Assembly (NCBI RefSeq): GCF_038502225.1
Contig: NC_091357.1
Location: 6,562,760-6,626,759 of the forward strand
Reading direction: 5' to 3'
From: Cherax quadricarinatus
Taxonomy: Eukaryota > Arthropoda > Malacostraca > Decapoda > Parastacidae
Length of the DNA stretch: 64,000 nucleotides
Positions 30,985 to 41,764 of the stretch are shown in pieces (position 1 is the first letter of the stretch; each line of letters starts with the position of its first letter). The notes under the pieces are model-generated. The model was not told the DNA's origin. It saw only the letters and a program-made list of their open reading frames with translations, and did no database searches. Position numbers and translations under genes: made by a program.

Positions 30985-31195
30985 GTCGGTAGAGTAACAA
31001 TTCAAGGATCTATTACCCTGCCACGCAAGTGTGAAACTCAAGTACTAGGTTTGTAGACAGTAGCCATACAAGGAGGTACTACCCTCCTGTCACACAGGTG
31101 CGAAACACAGGTACCAAGCTGGTAGACAGTAGCCATACAAGGACATACTACCCTCTTGTCAAATACGCAACGCAAGTCTACTAAAATTGTTTTAA
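30985..31195. repeat. Diverged tandem copies related to the 50-bp repeat family
   Basis: Three imperfect units with GTAGACAGTAGCCATACAAG, GAGGTACTACCCTCCTGTCA and GTGTGAAACTCAAGTAC/GTGCGAAACACAGGTAC. They share GTAGACA(G/A)..CCA..CA(A/G)GGAGGTACTACC with the array at 2051-2520. Confidence 0.65.
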
Positions 31196-31269
31196 CACAG
31201 AGTGGTGTTATATAGTCATCTCTCTCGGCTTATAAAACAACAACCGTCATGACAAACAAGGAAAAGAAA

Positions 31270-32948
31270 ATACAACTGCAGCAATACCGAGATTGGTATA
31301 ATCATGGAACAGTGCTAACCCCATAAGGATCGTGCAGCAACTGCAGCAATACTAAGATTGGTATAATCATGGAACAGTGCTAACCCCATAAGGATCGTGC
31401 AGCAACTGCAGCAATACTAAGATTGGTATAATCATGGAACAGTGCTAACCCCATAAGGATCGTGCAGCAACTGCAGCAATACTAAGATTGGTATAATCAT
31501 GGAACAATGCTAACCCCATAAGGATCGTGCAGCAACTGCAGCACTACTGAGATTGGTATAATCATGGAACAATGCTAACCCCATAAGGATCGTGCAGCAA
31601 CTGCAGCAATACTAAGATTGGTATAATCATGGAACAATGCTAACCCCATAATGATCGTGCAGCAACTGCAGCAATACTAAGATTGGTATAATCATGGAAC
31701 AATGCTAACCCCATAAGGATCGTTCAGCAACTGCACCAATACTAAGATTGGTATAATCATGGAACAGTGCTAACCCCATAAGGATCGTGCAGCAACTGCA
31801 GCAATACTAAGATTGGTATAATCATGGAACAGTGCTAACCCCATAAGGATCGTGCAGCAACTGCAGCAATACTAAGATTGGTATAATCATGGAACAGTGC
31901 TAACCCCATAAGGATCGTGCAGCAACTGCAGCAATACTAAGATTGGTATAATCATGGAACAGTGCTAACCCCATAAGGATCGTGCAGCAACTGCAGCAAT
32001 ACTAAGATTGGTATAATCATGGAACAGTGCTAACCCCATTAGGATCGTGCAGCAACTGCAGCAATACTAAGATTGATATAATCATGGAACAATGCTAACC
32101 CCATTAGGATCGTGCAGCAACTGCAGCAATACTAAGATTGATATAATCATGGAGCAGTGCTAACCCCATTAGGATCGTGTAGCAATACTGAGATTGATAT
32201 AATCATGGAACAGTGCTAACCCCATAAGGATCGTGCAGCAACTGCAGCAATACTGAGATTGGTATAATCATGGAACAGTGCTAACCCCATAAGGATCGTG
32301 CAGCAACTGCAGCACTACTGAGATTGGTATAATCATGGAACAGTGCTAACCCCATAAGGATCGTGCAGCAACTGCAGCAATACTGAGATTGGTATAATCA
32401 TGGAACAGTGCTAACCCCATAAGGATCGTGCAGCAACTGCAGCAATACTGAGATTGGTATAATCATGGAACAGTGCTAACCCCATAAGGATTGTGCAGCA
32501 ATACTAAGATTGGTATAATCATGGAACAGTGCTAACCCCATAAGGATCGTGCAGCAACTGCAGCAATACTGAGATTGGTATAATCATGGAACAGTGCTAA
32601 CCCCATAAGCATCGTGCAGCAACTGCAGCAATACTGAGATTGGTATAATCATGGAACAGTGCTAACCCCATAAGGATCGTGCAGCAACTGCAGCAATACT
32701 GACATTGGTATAATCATGGAACAGTGCTAACCCCATAAGGATCGTGCAGCAACTGCAGCAATACTGAGATTGGTATAATCATGGAACAATGCTAACCCCA
32801 TAAGGATCGTGCAGCAACTGCAGCAATACTGAGATTGGTATAACCATGGAACAATGCTAACCCCATAAGGGTCGTGCAGCAACTGCAGCAATACTGAGAT
32901 TGGTATAACCATGGAACAATGCTAACCCCATAAGGGTCGTGCAGCAAT
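31270..32948. repeat. 65-bp satellite, about 26 copies
   Basis: Unit: AGCAACTGCAGCAATACTAA, GATTGGTATAATCATGGAAC, AGTGCTAACCCCATAAGGAT, CGTGC. Variants are zoned: ACTAAGATTGG on the left to about 32100, a CATTAGGATCG group at 32035-32180, then ACTGAGATTGG to the end. Two units lack the AGCAACTGC segment (about 32180 and 32495). Frames of 60-61 codons on the minus strand are repeat artefacts. Confidence 0.97.
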
Positions 32949-33444
32949 AACATGACAAAAATCAGTCTAATCATTTATCTACTGGATGTAGATAAATCTC
33001 TCTTGTCTTCAATTGCTTTGTTACGTCAGAGAATATCTGAACGTCATTTCAGTACGATATTACATTTCTAGTTGTCATAAGTAGTAATGATGGGCGAGGC
33101 TGCAAAGTTACTTTGTGTTAATTCAAAGATTATTATTATTATTATTATTCAACAATCAAAACTAAGGGTCAAGTTAAAACCAGTTTCACACGCATGAGAT
33201 AAAATTATCGACCCCAAAAAAATTACGTATTTTCAAAATGGGTGACCTTTCCTGGTCAACTCTGCCTTGTAGAAACACGATATACACGTCTATACATGTT
33301 CCCGTGTATTTCTAAAATGTTTTTGTACATGTAATGTTTTCATCGACAGTGATATTAAAAGTTGTATTTTATGGACCTAACCTAACTTAGAAACCTAACC
33401 TAACTTAGAAACTTCATCTAACCTAACTTAATGTTTTTCAACTA
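32949..33444. other. AT-rich spacer with a short CCTAACCTAACTTAG cluster
   Basis: No gene. A TTATTATTATTATT run lies near 33131-33147. Between 33367 and 33432 CCTAACCTAACTTAG-like words occur four times. They resemble, but are not, perfect arthropod telomeric (AACCT)n, being interspersed with AGAAA. Confidence 0.5.
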
Positions 33445-33482
33445 AATTATATATATATATATATATAATTAATATAAATATA

Positions 33483-34262
33483 TATATATATATTTTATTA
33501 TCACACTGGCTCATTCCCACCAAGGCAGGGTGGCCCGAAAAAGAAAAACTTTCACCATCATTTACTCCATCACTGTCTTGCCAGAAGGGTGCTTTACACT
33601 ACAGTTTTTAAACTGCAACATTAACACCCCTCCTTCAGAGTGCAGGCACTGTACTTCCCATCTCCAGGACTCAAGTCCGGCCTGCCGATTTCCCTGAACC
33701 CCTTCATAAATGTTACTTTGCTCACACTCCAACAGCACGTCAAGTATTAAAAACCATTTGTCTCCATTCACTCCTATCAAACACGCTCACGCATGCCTGC
33801 TGGAAGTCCAAGCCCCTCGCACACAAAACCTCCTTTACCCCCCTCCCTCCAACCTTTCCTAGGCCGACCCCTACCCCGCCTTCCTTCCACTACAGACTGA
33901 TACACTCTTGAAGTCACTCTGTTTTGCTCCATTCTCTCTACATGTCCGAACCACCTCAACAACCCTTCCTCAGCCCTCTGGACAACAGTTTTGGTAATCC
34001 CGCACCTCTTCCTAACTTCCAAACTACGAATTCTCTGCATTATATTCACACCACACATTGCCCTCAGACATGACATCTCCACTGCCTCCAGCCTTCTCCT
34101 CGCTGCAACATTCATCACCCATGCTTCACACCCATATAAGAGCGTTGGTAAAACTATACTCTCATACATTCCCCTCTTTGCCTCCAAGGACAAAGTTCTT
34201 TGTCTCCACAGACTCCTAAGTGCACCACTCGCCCTTTTCCCCTCATCAATTCTATGATTCAC
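33483..34262 (-). pseudogene. LINE reverse transcriptase C-terminus plus 3' end, same family as 60-62 kb
   Basis: The minus strand begins inside the reverse transcriptase at VNHRIDEGKRASGALRSLWR and continues with YGCEAWVMNVAARRRLEAVE and EEGLLRWFGHVERMEQNRVT. It ends in an RKGWREGGKG region, followed by a 3' non-coding part that closes with CACCCTGCCTTGGTGGGAAT and an AT-rich tail. The catalytic palm is absent. The 5' truncation point at 34263 is fused directly to an AT microsatellite. A frame of 72 codons (33780-33562) overlaps the coding end and is also open in the 62 kb copy. This copy is closely similar to that one. Confidence 0.9.
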
Positions 34263-34263
34263 C

Positions 34264-34328
<65 letters not shown>
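34263..34328. repeat. AT microsatellite at a LINE truncation point
   Basis: About 32 TA dinucleotides, starting exactly where the reverse-transcriptase similarity stops. Confidence 0.97.
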
Positions 34329-34334
<6 letters not shown>

Positions 34335-34805
34335 GGTCAATTTAAATTTATTCTCAGACCGGGGCGCGGGGGCGATGGTACCAGGAACTATGAACAGAAA
34401 ATATATTTGCTATGTCAACATCAAAGGAATACTGGGAAGCATTTATCCCTGTCTGTTCACACTATTCCCTCCTTGTCCATCTATCTGCCTACACTGTTCT
34501 TTCTTGCCATCCACTCGATCCTCCGCACTCCTGCCCACACCCGTGGCTCACGCAACCCCTATCAATCCCCCCACTTGTCTAACCTTCTCCCTCCACTATC
34601 CTTCCCACTCCCGCCCACACCAGTCGCTCACTAGCTTCTTCCGTCTAGCCTTCATCCGCCCATTCAACCTCTCTCCTCCACAATCCCCCCCCCCGTCCAC
34701 CCCCGCCCACAAATGATTGTCCTCGTTAGTGGTATTTACATTCTAGCCCCCACCCTATTCCGTATCCCCCCCCTTCTCTCTCTAAACCTTCATAACCACA
34801 ATGTC
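34329..34805. other. C-rich unassigned spacer
   Basis: Irregular CTCCCGCCCACAC-type words recur around 34530-34710, a very degenerate C-rich repeat. No convincing coding signal. Confidence 0.45.
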
Positions 34806-35106
34806 AATAATAATCTTTATTTGTACAAGTACATGATACAACTTATACATACCATAGCTGACATCAATGACATACTACTATATTGAAAGTCCCTGGTTAT
34901 GCAGAACATTCTGCGCACCTTACGTTAATTTTGTCCCCAGGATGCGACCCACACCAGTCGACTAACACCCAGGTACCTACTTTTAGGTGAACAGGAATAG
35001 CAGGTGTCTTAAGGAAACACGTCCTAAAGTTACCAGCCGTACCGGGGATCTAACCACGGACCTGTGTGTGTGAGGCAGAGTGCGCTACCAACCGAGCTAC
35101 GGACAC
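34806..35106 (-). mobile_element. tRNA-derived SINE, family A
   Basis: On the minus strand the head reads GTCCGTAGCTCGGTTGGTAG (a good RNA polymerase III A box, TAGCTCGGTTGG), then GCGCACTCTGCC and GTGGTTAGATCCCCGG (B-box position). The central domain AGGTACCTGGGTGTTAGTCG...GTGTGGGTCGCATCCTGGGG follows. The tail is TGTACTTGTACAAATAAAGA followed by TTATTATT. A copy lacking most of the head is at 62474-62693. The tRNA-like part is about 70 nt and could derive from an elongator tRNA, but it is too diverged to name. Confidence 0.88.
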
Positions 35107-35465
35107 CACTACGTACTAAAACTCACGAACAAGATTTCTAACAAAAAAAAAAAAATAATTTTTGTTTAAAAATAACTTTGAATTTTACTGAACATTTCTA
35201 TTACATTATAAAAAATAAAATTTATAGCTTTTAAAGATATATATATTTTTTTTATCGTAGATTTTAGCATATTTTTCGAAAATGTAATTTCTAAAAAAAT
35301 TATATTATGGATGGGGTCGACCTCTGGTGTAAATTGTGGGACCCATGGATTATTTATTTTTAATTTGTACGGTTTATGTTTTATTAGGGTGTTTTAAACC
35401 CATGTGTTTCCTTATCAGTAAAGTACATCCAGTTTTATGTTTTAAACACATCCAGTAACTCACCG
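35107..35465. other. AT-rich unassigned spacer
   Basis: Poly(A) and poly(T) runs and ATATATAT. No gene or recognised repeat end. Confidence 0.45.
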
Positions 35466-35790
35466 TGCCCTGTTTTAATGGTCAGTAGCTGCCCATCACC
35501 TCGTTTTAATAATCACTATCCATCACCTTGTTTTAATAACCAGTAACTACCCAGTACCTTGTTTAAACCACCTCTAACTGCCTGTCACCTCGTTTTAACC
35601 ACTAGCTGCCCGTCACCTCGTTTTAACCACTAACTGCCCATCACCTCGTTTTAACCACTAACTGCCCATCACCTCGTTTTAACCACTAACTGCCCATCAC
35701 CTCGTTTTAACCACTAACTGCCCATCACCTCGTTTAACAAACTACCAACACCTCGTTTAACAAACTACCATCACCTGCTTTTAACAACCA
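35466..35790. repeat. 28-bp minisatellite (CCCATCACCTCGTTTTAACC)
   Basis: About ten copies of CCCATCACCTCGTTTTAACC plus ACTAACTG. The outer copies are diverged, and the four central ones (35620-35740) are nearly identical. Confidence 0.92.
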
Positions 35791-36335
35791 CCAACAACCA
35801 GCGTCAAGCCACAAACGAACACGTCGGCCACGCTCATGCGCGCCATAAGCCACCCTGCGCGGGAGGACGACTTCCAACACTGCGCATATTTATATCCCCA
35901 CTTACCTCCTTCATAACACTAACCTCGTTTATAACCAACAATGAAGAATTCAAACTAAATCATCAGAATAAAACGCTAATTAGTCCCCCCAACACTTACG
36001 CGCTATTTGTTTGCGTTTTGTTGTGATGGTGGTAAGTGGCATCGTCGACATGACGTCACTCGTTGTGAATCATGGCCACGCCCACAACATCCTCGTTTCA
36101 GTCCCTGGCCGCGACCCACGACTTGTCTTCCTTCACTTTTTTTCATAAAACAATATTTCTACAATAATTATAATTATTATCAGCTATTGTTATTAGCTAT
36201 TATCATTATTGGCTATCATTATCATTACTATTAACACTATCATTATTTCTATTACTTTCACAATCATTAGTACTATAGTTATTACTATTGATTATCGTTC
36301 ATTATTACTATTACCACTATTGTTACCATTAATTC
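35791..36335. other. Unassigned; ATT/ATC-rich in the second half
   Basis: 35800-36140 is unique-looking and relatively GC-rich, with no clear frame. 36150-36330 consists of irregular TATTATTAT and CATTATTA words, a degenerate trinucleotide repeat. Confidence 0.45.
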
Positions 36336-36375
36336 CTTGGATCAAGAGCTTGTCACCGGCATCAAGCTGATCGAG
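36336..36375 (-). repeat. Scrap of the (AAT)n-tailed interspersed repeat
   Basis: AATTCCTTGGATCAAGAGCT followed by CACCGGCATCAAG is the reverse of the 5' part of the repeat at 24420-24600. Confidence 0.5.
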
Positions 36376-36524
36376 AGACTTGCTTGAAACCAATCAAATT
36401 CGGGGGGTAAAAAAAATCTATCAAGAGTTGAATTTCATGTCGTCTTAAAAGCACTTAAGTTTTTTTTCTGATATCGTGGGCGTCTGTCAGTGAGGCAGGG
36501 GGAGACCCTCCCCCTCCTTAAAAA

Positions 36525-36625
36525 AGGAAAAACTTCACCATCATTTAGGCAGTAGCTGTCTTGTCAGTAGAGTGCAGACATCACAATTGAAGTGATTCTC
36601 TGAAGTGTAACATTCCCCCGTCCCT
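36525..36625 (-). mobile_element. Diverged LINE 3' end related to 33483-33600
   Basis: GGAAAAACTTCACCATCATT, GTAGCTGTCTTGTCAG and GAAGTGTAACATTCCCC parallel GAAAAACTTTCACCATCATT, CACTGTCTTGCCAG and AAACTGCAACATTAACACCCC at 33543-33630. It looks like a different subfamily of the same LINE. Confidence 0.6.
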
Positions 36626-36840
36626 TCTGTAGGGGGAGATGGAGGGGGAGTACAGGACGACGACGACGGGGGGTAGGTGAGGACGGAGGAGAGGGAGTAG
36701 AGGAACAAGAGGGGGGGTAGATTAAAAGAGGGGGAGATGAAGAGGAGGAGGGGGAGTACATGAAGAGGGGGAGTAGATGAAGAATAGAGGAATATGAGGG
36801 GGGACTAAAAGACACTAAAGGGAGGAAGAGGAGGAGATAG
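36626..36840. repeat. Purine-rich degenerate GAGGGGGAGTA tract
   Basis: Irregular GGGGGAG, GAAGAGGAGGA and GGGAGTAGATGA words over about 200 bp. No fixed period. Confidence 0.7.
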
Positions 36841-37038
36841 GGAACAATGTACAGTTCAGGACATTAACCAGAAGAATATTAATAATCAAAAAGAAGCGCT
36901 AAACGTTGCAGCGCTGCGCCACGAGTGGAGAACTTCTTCAGTCCTAATACAGAGAAATTAAATTGACTAAATACATTGAAAACACACATATATAGGACAT
37001 TTAGTGGTGGGAGTCAGGTGAGGTGAAGCGTGGGTAGA

Positions 37039-37069
<31 letters not shown>

Positions 37070-37110
37070 ATGGAACTAAGGAGGTGAGGTTAGAGAGGGA
37101 CCTGCTGGCA

Positions 37111-37869
37111 TCAAGTAACACCAGTTCCCAGGATGGGTAATATCCTCTTGCTTAGTAATTTTGAAATACTGTAACTACCGGATTTTTGCTTTATAGTGTT
37201 ACTGACAGAAATTAGTGCAGCTTCAATGCATTTTCTCCGTCTTAAGTCGTCTTCTTTAATAACTAGTTTAGCTTCATTGAATTTCATGAGGTGTCCAACA
37301 TCGTCTCTATGTTGAACACATGCGTTTTTGCGGTCATCATTTCTGCAAGCATTTTTGTGTTCTGCTATTCTAATGTCCAGAGTTCTGGCTGTTTCCCCTA
37401 CATATACTTTGTCACACCCCCCACATGGTATAGTGTAGATTCCTGCACTTGTGCCAGAATCATGCTTGGGTTTTTGTATCAGGTTCCTAATAGTAGTTGA
37501 AGAGCTGGTAGATATTTTAGCCAGTTTTCTGTCAAACATTTTTGAAACATTAGTGGCAACGTTGCTGACCGGTAAAACGATGTAACTTGGAGGCTTTTCT
37601 TCAATTTGATAGGTGTTGGTCTTGCTGAGGATACGTGTTGCACGTTTCCTGCAGTCACGTATGAAGTGTAGGGGAAAGTGTAGTGAACTAAAAGAGTTGG
37701 TGATGTATGTACATTCTTCTTCGAGGAACTGCGGACTGGAAATTCTGTAGGCTCTCAGAAAGAAGCCAATAACTACCCCTCTTTTAGTTCTTGTGTCATG
37801 GTGAGAGACGAAATGTAGAAGATCATTCTTGTAGGTAGGCTTCCGGTAGACTTTAAAAGAAAGTTTGCT
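37111..37869 (-). pseudogene. Penelope-like element, C-terminal part with GIY-YIG endonuclease (minus copy)
   Basis: The minus-strand frame is open for 253 codons from 37869. It starts with a reverse-transcriptase C-terminal segment (YRKPTYKNDLLHFVSHHDTR) absent from the plus copy, then SSPQFLEEECTYITNSF, RDCRKRATRILSKTNTY, a linker, and a GIY-YIG domain (GIYTIPCGGCDKVYVGET, IRIAEHKNAC, a terminal CIEAALIS with the expected glutamate). Such endonucleases nick target DNA during Penelope retrotransposition. Most of the reverse transcriptase is missing. The frame is joined head-to-head with a second copy at 37870, which differs in only a few bases. No natural methionine start is expected, since this is a 5'-truncated fragment. 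A decayed terminal region continues to about 36870. Confidence 0.93.
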
Positions 37870-38542
37870 AAGAGGGGTAGTTATTGGCTTCTTTCTGAGA
37901 GCCTACAGAATTTCCAGTCCGCAGTTCCTCGAAGAAGAATGTACATACATCACCAACTCTTTTAGTTCACTACACTTTCCCCTACACTTCATACGTGACT
38001 GCAGGAAACGTGCAACACGTATCCTCAGCAAGACCAACACCTATCAAATTGAAGAAAAGCCTCCAAGTTACATCGTTTTACCGGTCAGCAACGTTGCCAC
38101 AAATGTTTCAAAAATGTTTGACAGAAAACTGGCTAAAATATCTACCAGCTGTTCAACTACTATTAGGAACCTGATACAAAAACCCAAGCATGATTCTGGC
38201 ACAAGTGCAGGAATCTACACTATACCATGTGGGGGGTGTGACAAAGTATATGTAGGGGAAACAGCCAGAACTCTGGACATTAGAATAGCAGAACACAAAA
38301 ATGCTTGCAGAAATGATGACCGCAAAAACGCATGTGTTCAACATAGAGACGATGTTGGACACCTCATGAAATTCAATGAAGCTAAACTAGTTATTAAAGA
38401 AGACGACTTAAGACGGAGAAAATGCATTGAAGCTGCACTAATTTCTGTCAGTAACACTATAAAGCAAAAATCCGGTAGTTACAGTATTTCAAAATTACTA
38501 AGCAAGAGGATATTACCCATCCTGGGAACTGGTGTTACTTGA
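37870..38542 (+). pseudogene. Penelope-like element, GIY-YIG endonuclease (plus copy)
   Basis: This frame encodes the same protein end as the minus copy, beginning 86 bp further in, at RGVVIGFFLRAYRISSPQFL. In its 225-codon reading the GIY-YIG domain spans about residues 116-190: GIY at 116-118, CxxC at 122-125, YVG at 129-131, R140, H144 and the conserved glutamate at 189. All key endonuclease residues are intact. Only two substitutions from the minus copy were noted over the shared 670 bp (for example STSC against STSS). The start lies at the inversion junction, so it is a truncated fragment. Alternative: an intact host GIY-YIG gene, which the head-to-head truncated layout and downstream repeat make very unlikely. 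Confidence 0.93.
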
Positions 38543-38684
38543 TGCCAGCAGGTCCCTCTCTAACCTCACCTCCTTAGTTCCATTACTACTACTACTACTA
38601 CTTACCACCTCTACCCACGCTTCACCTCACCTGACTCCCACCACTATATATATGTGTGTTTTCTTAGTTTTCTCTGTATTAGGA

Positions 38685-38745
38685 CTGAAGAAGCCACTCG
38701 TGGCGAAACGTTTCCTTTAAAATAAACATGTGTCTTTGTCCACAT
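38685..38745 (+). repeat. Penelope terminal sequence with hammerhead-like core
   Basis: CTGAAGA (38685-38691), A, GCCACTCGTGGC, GAAA (38705-38708), then CGTTTCC and ACATGTGTCTTTG. It lies about 140 bp downstream of the GIY-YIG stop. That position is what ties this motif, and the hairpins elsewhere in the window, to Penelope elements. The NUH cleavage strand of a full hammerhead has not been identified. Confidence 0.75.
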
Positions 38746-39100
38746 GAACTGTTACATAAGCCGAACATGTATACAATTTTTAGGTAAGACACACATCTTG
38801 TTTCGCCTACACAGTATCACCATAGGCCATTGTCCGATGTAATCAGTCCATCACCCTTAAAGTCGTAGAATTTGAGGTTGTCAGTCCCTCGGCCTGGAGA
38901 AGTTCAGTTCCATAGTCAGGAACTATCTGAAGATCAAGCGACAGTGCTTGATATTCAGATATTTTGTATCAGTGAACACAGCACTTCTGCCACTTAGGTT
39001 GTTCTTTTCTTTTTCACTCCAGAAAATACATTGAAAGTCCTTCGAGGTGTTCCTAGTAATTTAAATACTTTCTTGGCTCAATGAAGGAAGTAAATGAATC
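38746..39100. other. Unassigned; repeat scraps
   Basis: GAAGTAAATGAATCAAAACGAAGCGCTAAG at about 39085-39115 resembles the tail end of the (AAT)n-tailed repeat in reverse. The phrases CAGTCCCTCGGCCTGGAGAA and GTCCATCACCCTTAAAG resemble the Penelope-type unit near 47025. No gene. Confidence 0.4.
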
Positions 39101-39570
39101 AAAACGAAGCGCTAAGCCACAAACAATATTCTCAGAACACAGGTGTTTTGAACAATGTCACCATTAGTGTTATTTCTCATTGTGAAAGTTCTCATTATCG
39201 TTCCTCTCTATTTTTTTTGGCTTTCACCGCATTTAGTGTGTTCTCTAAACGATAGTTCATCTGACATTATACACACGCTTTTTGCACCTTTCGTTCTATG
39301 AGATGTTCCTCCTGTGTCTTACATGCAGTGTCCCTCTGGAGTTCTTCATTCTTTCCACATCTGAACAACTGTTCAATGATGCTAAATTCCATGATTTTAG
39401 TTTCTGTTCTATACTGGAAAACTTTGTAGACGTACGCAACTTTCATGCTTATTTTGGTATCGTTCATGGAGTTTCATAAGAAGTTGTGGCAAGTGTTTTT
39501 ATCTGTGTCTGTTATAAGGATGAGAAACAGTGAAGGCGCCAGGGCCATGACTTGGGGTACTGAACTTTTT
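39100..39570 (-). pseudogene. CR1-like LINE reverse transcriptase, degraded palm-to-thumb
   Basis: Minus-strand translation gives a VPQ...LAPSLFLILITDTDKNT palm segment (about 39560-39500), TETKIMEFSIIEQLFRCGKN (about 39410-39350), ELQRDTACKTQEEHLIERK, then ELSFREHTKCG and IMRTFTMRN. These follow the order of CR1 reverse transcriptase and partly overlap the region preserved at 4013-4850 (FQLLRYGK..., RTFKTRDAK). Stops and frameshifts are frequent and the catalytic ADD box is not recognisable, so it is an old fossil. Confidence 0.7.
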
Positions 39571-40390
39571 GCTTTTCTAAGACTTGATTTTGCTTTATTT
39601 ACTATTACTCTGTGTTCTGTTCATTAGACAAGTGAATATCCATTTACATATTTTCGACAAGTGTACATACAGACTTGTCGGCACTGTGTACCTTTGATTC
39701 TAATGATACTTGTCTGACACAGCAACCACGTGGAATTTTGGTACAGAGGATATCTGTAACTACTGTTAACCTCTGGCCCACCTTCACTTCCTTCCACTAG
39801 TGGGTTCTGCCTACCTGTAACCCTGTCTGGAAATGCCGCAACTCTCCACCTCTTCCACTGACTCCATCAAAGTGTCCGTCATATATTAGAGTGAGAAAAG
39901 ACTTGCTCTGCAGCAGAAACCTCTCTCTAATAAACGTAACCAGACGTTGCACATGCGTCTTATTAAAATAAAATAAAAAGCCTCGACGAGTAAATAGCGA
40001 CATTAGTTAGCTGGCTGAAGACACAAAAACAAGACAAGTAAATTCAGAGCGAGACAAAAGAGCTCCTCAATGAGCTGGATAAGTTAATATTGTGTGTGTG
40101 CGCGCGTGCAGTGTAGTGTTAGATGCAGTTTAACATCAAATGCAAGATCGTGATCTTGGCTAAAGAAATCACGGGGGTAACTTTAAACTGATAAGAGAAC
40201 AGTTATCAGACGAGTAGAAACCGTCTTTAACCGGCGATTAGCGGACGAAGGATCGAACCTCCATCAACCCTTAAGCTGAAGAACCCACACAGAACTGCAC
40301 ATATAACAATATAAATAAAATTTAAATTGGTGCAGAATCTAATCGACCAAATATAAGAAAGACAGACGTGGTCAGCAGTAATCTGCAGTC
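39571..40390. other. Unassigned, with one possible Penelope-type end
   Basis: AATAAACGTAACCAGACGTTGCACATGCGTCTTATT at 39930-39965 parallels the AATAAAGATACC...TTGCACATGTGTCT end of the hairpin elements. The remainder, including a short GTGTGTGTGCGCGCG run near 40095, is not recognised. Confidence 0.4.
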
Positions 40391-40588
40391 ATGTCTACGC
40401 CCCACAATCCTGCTGAGATTTTGCAGTCAGTAACTTTAAATCACACTACTATTTCGGGGCATATTGGATACCAAACCCCTGGTTTATCATACGAACACGT
40501 TAGTACGAGAACCCCCGAGGATCTAAAGCGTATGATAAATCATGCATTAGCAAGCGGTTCAAACACGGAGTTTTACACTGTCATGTGA
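40391..40588 (+). CDS. Unrecognised 65-codon frame, possible exon or gag-like fragment
   Basis: An ATG in reasonable context opens MSTPHNPAEILQSVTLNHTT and runs through GHIGYQTPGLSYEHVSTRTP and EDLKRMINHALASG. Unlike most frames in this window the composition is protein-like and non-repetitive. Shifting frame by one base near 40580 continues the reading (CEVKSSSGQTQNMSKEIPDK, then IEELSVPAANQASLYDLAPG) to about 40724, where CATTG/GTAAGG could be a splice donor. It may be a short exon, a frameshifted retroelement gag remnant, or chance. I do not recognise any domain. Confidence 0.3.
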   Translation: MSTPHNPAEILQSVTLNHTTISGHIGYQTPGLSYEHVSTRTPEDLKRMINHALASGSNTEFYTVM

Positions 40589-40593
40589 AGTTA

Positions 40594-41177
<584 letters not shown>

Positions 41178-41344
41178 GGTAAAAGAAAATAAACAAGAAC
41201 AAGAAAGTAGAAAACCCAGAGGGGTGTGTATATAAATGTTTGTACATGTATGTGAAGTGTGACTTAAGTGTAAGTAGAAGTAGCAAGACGTACCTGAAAT
41301 CTTGCATGTTTAAGAGACAGAAAAAAGACACCAGCAATCCTATC

Positions 41345-41439
41345 ATCATGTAAAACAATTACAGGCTTCCGTTTCATACTCACTTGGCAGGATGGTAGTA
41401 CCTCCCTGGGTGGCTGCTGTCTACCAACCTACTACCTAC

Positions 41440-41440
<1 letters not shown>
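41345..41440 (-). repeat. Dispersed repeat, single-copy form of the 50-bp unit
   Basis: AAACAATTACAGGCTTCCGT, CTCACTTGGCAGGATGGTAG and TACCTCCCTGGGTGGCTGCT are the reverse of 2491-2550 and one 50-bp unit. There is no tandem amplification here. Confidence 0.75.
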
Positions 41441-41518
<78 letters not shown>

Positions 41519-41529
41519 TATATTATATA
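41441..41529. repeat. AT microsatellite
   Basis: TA run of about 75 bp with TATTATATTATATTAT at the right end. Confidence 0.97.
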
Positions 41530-41542
41530 AATAATTGTGTGA

Positions 41543-41605
41543 GTGTTGCCGAATAGGTAAAACTTGCGATTTTTATTTAAATAGCAACGTTACTTACGCC
41601 AAAGA
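41543..41605. mobile_element. MITE 5' fragment, same family as 23736-24265
   Basis: TTGCCGAATAGGTAAAACTT, GCGATTTTTATTTAAATAGC and AACGTTACTTACGCC. The right terminus is not present nearby, so the copy is truncated. Like the other copy it follows an AT microsatellite. Confidence 0.7.
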
Positions 41606-41764
41606 GCTTTGCAAAGTAATGTGATCTCAAAGCAGCCACAGTATGTGCAGTTGCTGACAAGACAAGTTAGTAACCCGTGACGTCACATGGAAAAGCCTCA
41701 ATACAAGGTATGGAATGAGAAGCATACGTTGTATACTTATATTTGCTTAATGAAGTACAGCACT

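Larger units (their letters stand above)
36868..38745. mobile_element. Head-to-head inverted pair of truncated Penelope-like elements
   Basis: Mirror positions sum to about 75653 over the arms (37783 pairs with 37870, 37111 with 38542). The unpaired centre 37784-37869 belongs to the minus copy. The inverted similarity extends past both stop codons through TGATGCCAGCAGGTCCCTCT, a (TAC)n run and CACCTGACTCCCACCACTAT, to the terminal ACTGAAGAAGCCACTCGTGG. On the left the terminal region is interrupted at about 36888-36912 by an AATAATCAAAAAGAAGCGCT insertion and then decays. Confidence 0.9.

Noticed and set aside
33367..33432. Telomeric (AACCT)n repeat
   Set aside because: The CCTAACCTAACTTAG words are irregular and separated by AGAAA, only about 65 bp long, and not at a sequence end.
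37111..38542. Host GIY-YIG gene
   Set aside because: Two truncated, inverted copies joined at an internal coding position and followed by repeat sequence indicate a retroelement, not a gene.
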